From Candidatus Pelearchaeum sp. (GTDB taxonomy: Archaea > Thermoproteota > Nitrososphaeria_A > Caldarchaeales > Caldarchaeaceae): a stretch of DNA of 6,138 nt. This document shows positions 4,592-6,138 of the stretch, piece by piece. How positions within the stretch are numbered: position 1 is the stretch's first letter; each line of letters starts with the position of its first letter. The stretch is taken from NCBI GenBank assembly GCA_015520425.1, contig WAQC01000016.1:1-6138 (forward strand), written 5' to 3'. A program made the position numbers and the translations under genes. The notes beneath the pieces are model-generated. The model worked only from the letters and a program-made list of their open reading frames with translations. It had not been told where the DNA came from and did not search any database.

Positions 4592-6115
4592 ATGCAAGCG
4601 CAGTACTCTAAAGTTGATGACAAGGTCATCAACGAGCTTGCTGGTGTCGTTGGTGAGAAAAACGTAAGGACAGAGCTGCATCAACGCGCTATCAGGGCGG
4701 CGGTCCCTGTTCCGTTCCCCCTGCACAAGTGGGAGCAACATGTTCCAGATGTTGTCGTTCTACCTGGAAGCACGGAGGAGGTAGCCGAGGTCTTGAAGAT
4801 AGCAAATAAGTACCGCATACCAGTAGTCCCACGTGCTGGTGGAACGGGGCTTAACGACGGAGCCGTTCCTCTCAGAAAAGGAATACTGCTTGACATAAAG
4901 CGGCTTGACCAAGTTCTTGAGATTGACGACGTAAATATGACCGTAACGATACAGACTGGGATAAACAACCAGGAACTTAGCAGGACTCTTAAGAGGTATG
5001 GTTTTTGGTGGCCATTTGACCCTGCCTCATTCCCCGTCTCTATAGTTGGTGGAAACATCGGCACTGGGGCATGGTCTCTGATAAGCGGCATTTCTGGCCA
5101 TATACCAGACCTCGTTATCAGCATGACGGTTGTCCTCCCAACGGGGAAGATAATTGAGGTGGGTGAGTCTGGTGCGCGTAAGATAAGGAAATCCTCAACA
5201 GGCTATAGGTTAAAGGACCTCTTCATAGGCCATCAGGGCACACTTGGAGTAGTAACCGAGGCAACGCTGGAGATGTTCCCACGCCCAGAGGCAGAGTTCC
5301 CAGCATTCTTCGCCTACGACAGCTTTGAAAAAGCCTGGAAGAACCTAGGCGATATGACACGCTCCTTCCTAAGAACTATGGCAGCGGCTGTCCTCTTTGA
5401 CGAGGAGAAGATAGACTATCTACGCCGTGATGATGAGGCGTATATACCATTACCGAAGAATGTGCGCTCAGTTATAGCTACATGCTTCTACGGAACTGAG
5501 GCGGAGGTAAGCGCGGCCTCTAAGGTTCTCTTCAAGATAGTTAAGGAGGGCGGCGGCGTATATCTGGGTGAGGAGCTGTCCGAGGGGGACTGGGCGTCGC
5601 GCCACGACAGGTATCACCTAGCGCTTCACGGCAGGTCTCCAAAGGGAGAGGTCATGCCAAGCTCATGGCACTGCGAGGATGCCGCCGTACTGTACAGCGA
5701 GCTTCCCGAAGTAAGGCGCAAATGGCACGCTCTAGTCAAGGAGTATCGCGAGAAGTATGGCATATTTGACGACTGTGGAATGTTCATGTATAACAACAAC
5801 CCGTTTAAGCCTTGGGGAGACTTCCTAACAGAGATAGACATCTTCGTAGCTGAGATGGAGCTTGACGAAGAGAAGTGGCGAGCCTTCGTTGAGTTGAAGC
5901 GTAAGATAAGCGAGGTAACGCTTGAGCATAACGGTAGCATAACCGCGTGCCATGGAGCTACCAGACCAGGCGACGCTGAGCTCATCCCAGTTGAGCTGAA
6001 GAACGGCATGTATGAGCTTATGAAGCTTATTAAGAAGTCTCTAGACCCGAACAACATTATGAACCCAGGCAAGTTCGGCCTTGACGTAGCCTATACTGAG
6101 GAGGTGAGGCTGTGA
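4592..6115 (+). CDS. GlcD-type FAD-binding oxidoreductase (2-hydroxyacid oxidase/dehydrogenase family)
   Basis: This flavoprotein of the GlcD / D-lactate dehydrogenase / alkyl-DHAP synthase superfamily is predicted to oxidise a 2-hydroxyacid such as glycolate or D-lactate. Counting from the ATG at 4592 (507 residues), the FAD-binding PCMH domain spans about 50-230. It shows VPDVVVLPGSTEEV, then VPRAGGTGLNDGAVPL (the pyrophosphate loop), VSIVGGNIGTGAWSL and RLKDLFIGHQGTLGVVTEAT. The C-terminal cap domain ends with CHGATRPGD and the family signature DPNNIMNPGKFG. The His-Gly near 454 matches the conserved C-terminal active-site position, but the usual second His before it is Cys here. The start at 4592 is preferred because the TATA box predicts a transcript beginning there; ATG 4577 would add five residues (MRLPA). 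It has its own promoter, separate from the dehydrogenase upstream, and is coupled to the gene at 6115. An exact substrate is not assignable. Confidence 0.92.
   Translation: MQAQYSKVDDKVINELAGVVGEKNVRTELHQRAIRAAVPVPFPLHKWEQHVPDVVVLPGSTEEVAEVLKIANKYRIPVVPRAGGTGLNDGAVPLRKGILLDIKRLDQVLEIDDVNMTVTIQTGINNQELSRTLKRYGFWWPFDPASFPVSIVGGNIGTGAWSLISGISGHIPDLVISMTVVLPTGKIIEVGESGARKIRKSSTGYRLKDLFIGHQGTLGVVTEATLEMFPRPEAEFPAFFAYDSFEKAWKNLGDMTRSFLRTMAAAVLFDEEKIDYLRRDDEAYIPLPKNVRSVIATCFYGTEAEVSAASKVLFKIVKEGGGVYLGEELSEGDWASRHDRYHLALHGRSPKGEVMPSSWHCEDAAVLYSELPEVRRKWHALVKEYREKYGIFDDCGMFMYNNNPFKPWGDFLTEIDIFVAEMELDEEKWRAFVELKRKISEVTLEHNGSITACHGATRPGDAELIPVELKNGMYELMKLIKKSLDPNNIMNPGKFGLDVAYTEEVRL
6099..6107 (+). promoter_or_regulatory. 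Nine-base Shine-Dalgarno inside the end of the FAD oxidoreductase
   Basis: AGGAGGTGA is a full nine-base match to the anti-Shine-Dalgarno sequence and lies 7 nt before the ATG at 6115. It falls inside the last codons of the upstream gene and marks a real downstream gene. Confidence 0.8.
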
Positions 6116-6138
6116 TGCAGAAGGGTGTGAGGCTATAC
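6115..6138 (+). CDS. Start of a downstream gene (eight codons, cut by window edge)
   Basis: The TGA stop of the FAD oxidoreductase overlaps an ATG in the string TGATG, and a perfect ribosome site precedes it by 7 nt. The visible peptide is MQKGVRLY, too short to identify. The one-base overlap implies co-transcription and translational coupling with the flavoprotein, so a partner such as an Fe-S subunit or another enzyme of the same pathway is possible, but nothing in the visible residues shows this. Confidence 0.7.

Noticed and set aside
4681..5124. Long minus-strand open frame inside the FAD oxidoreductase
   Set aside because: A shadow of codon bias in the sense gene; no recognisable protein, and the sense strand has intact family motifs throughout. 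The same applies to minus-strand frames at 5626-6072 and 3580-3981.
1..6138. tRNA, rRNA, CRISPR array, insertion sequence or att site
   Set aside because: Nothing resembling cloverleaf arms, regularly spaced long repeats, transposase or terminal inverted repeats was seen on either strand.

Overview
The window reads as thermophilic archaeal DNA, most likely from the Thermoproteota / Nitrososphaeria side of the Archaea. The evidence is archaeal TATA boxes about 26 bp ahead of inferred transcript starts, a mix of leaderless ATG starts and strong Shine-Dalgarno sites complementary to an ATCACCTCCT-type 16S end, frequent ATA, AGG and AGA codons, and tightly packed genes. The genus cannot be named from this sequence.

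Layout, left to right. (1) 1-452, minus: an aldo/keto reductase cut by the left edge. (2) 528-2332: a compact methionine-rich module. Two minus-strand genes form a probable operon: an exported Met/Cys-rich protein with PepSY-like repeats (952-1701), then a four-helix membrane protein with a Met/Gly loop (528-911). Divergent from them is a membrane-anchored winged-helix regulator with its own Met-rich loop (1883-2332). The shared intergenic region holds three direct copies and one inverted copy of TGAAAC, a likely operator. All three genes start with TTG. (3) 2316-3365, minus: a two-domain extradiol-type ring-cleaving dioxygenase (MhqO-like), overlapping the regulator tail to tail by 17 bp. (4) 3509-4399, plus: a beta-hydroxyacid dehydrogenase of the 3-hydroxyisobutyrate dehydrogenase / tartronate semialdehyde reductase family, preceded by a strong ribosome site that feeds only a two-codon ORF. 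(5) 4592-6115, plus: a GlcD-type FAD oxidoreductase, followed at a TGATG junction by a gene cut by the right edge.

How the parts may work together. The Met-rich module is the most distinctive content. All three proteins are predicted to place clustered Met (plus a CxxC or His residues) on the outer side of the membrane, and one carries a cytoplasmic DNA-binding domain. This suggests an archaeal system for sensing and handling soft metals (Cu(I) or Ag(I)), or possibly oxidant scavenging by methionine. The right half looks like hydroxyacid/aldehyde and aromatic or quinone metabolism: a ring-cleaving dioxygenase, a hydroxyacid dehydrogenase, a flavin hydroxyacid oxidase and an aldo/keto reductase. 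No RNA gene, CRISPR array, insertion sequence or attachment site was seen, and no gene-free stretch exceeds 300 bp.
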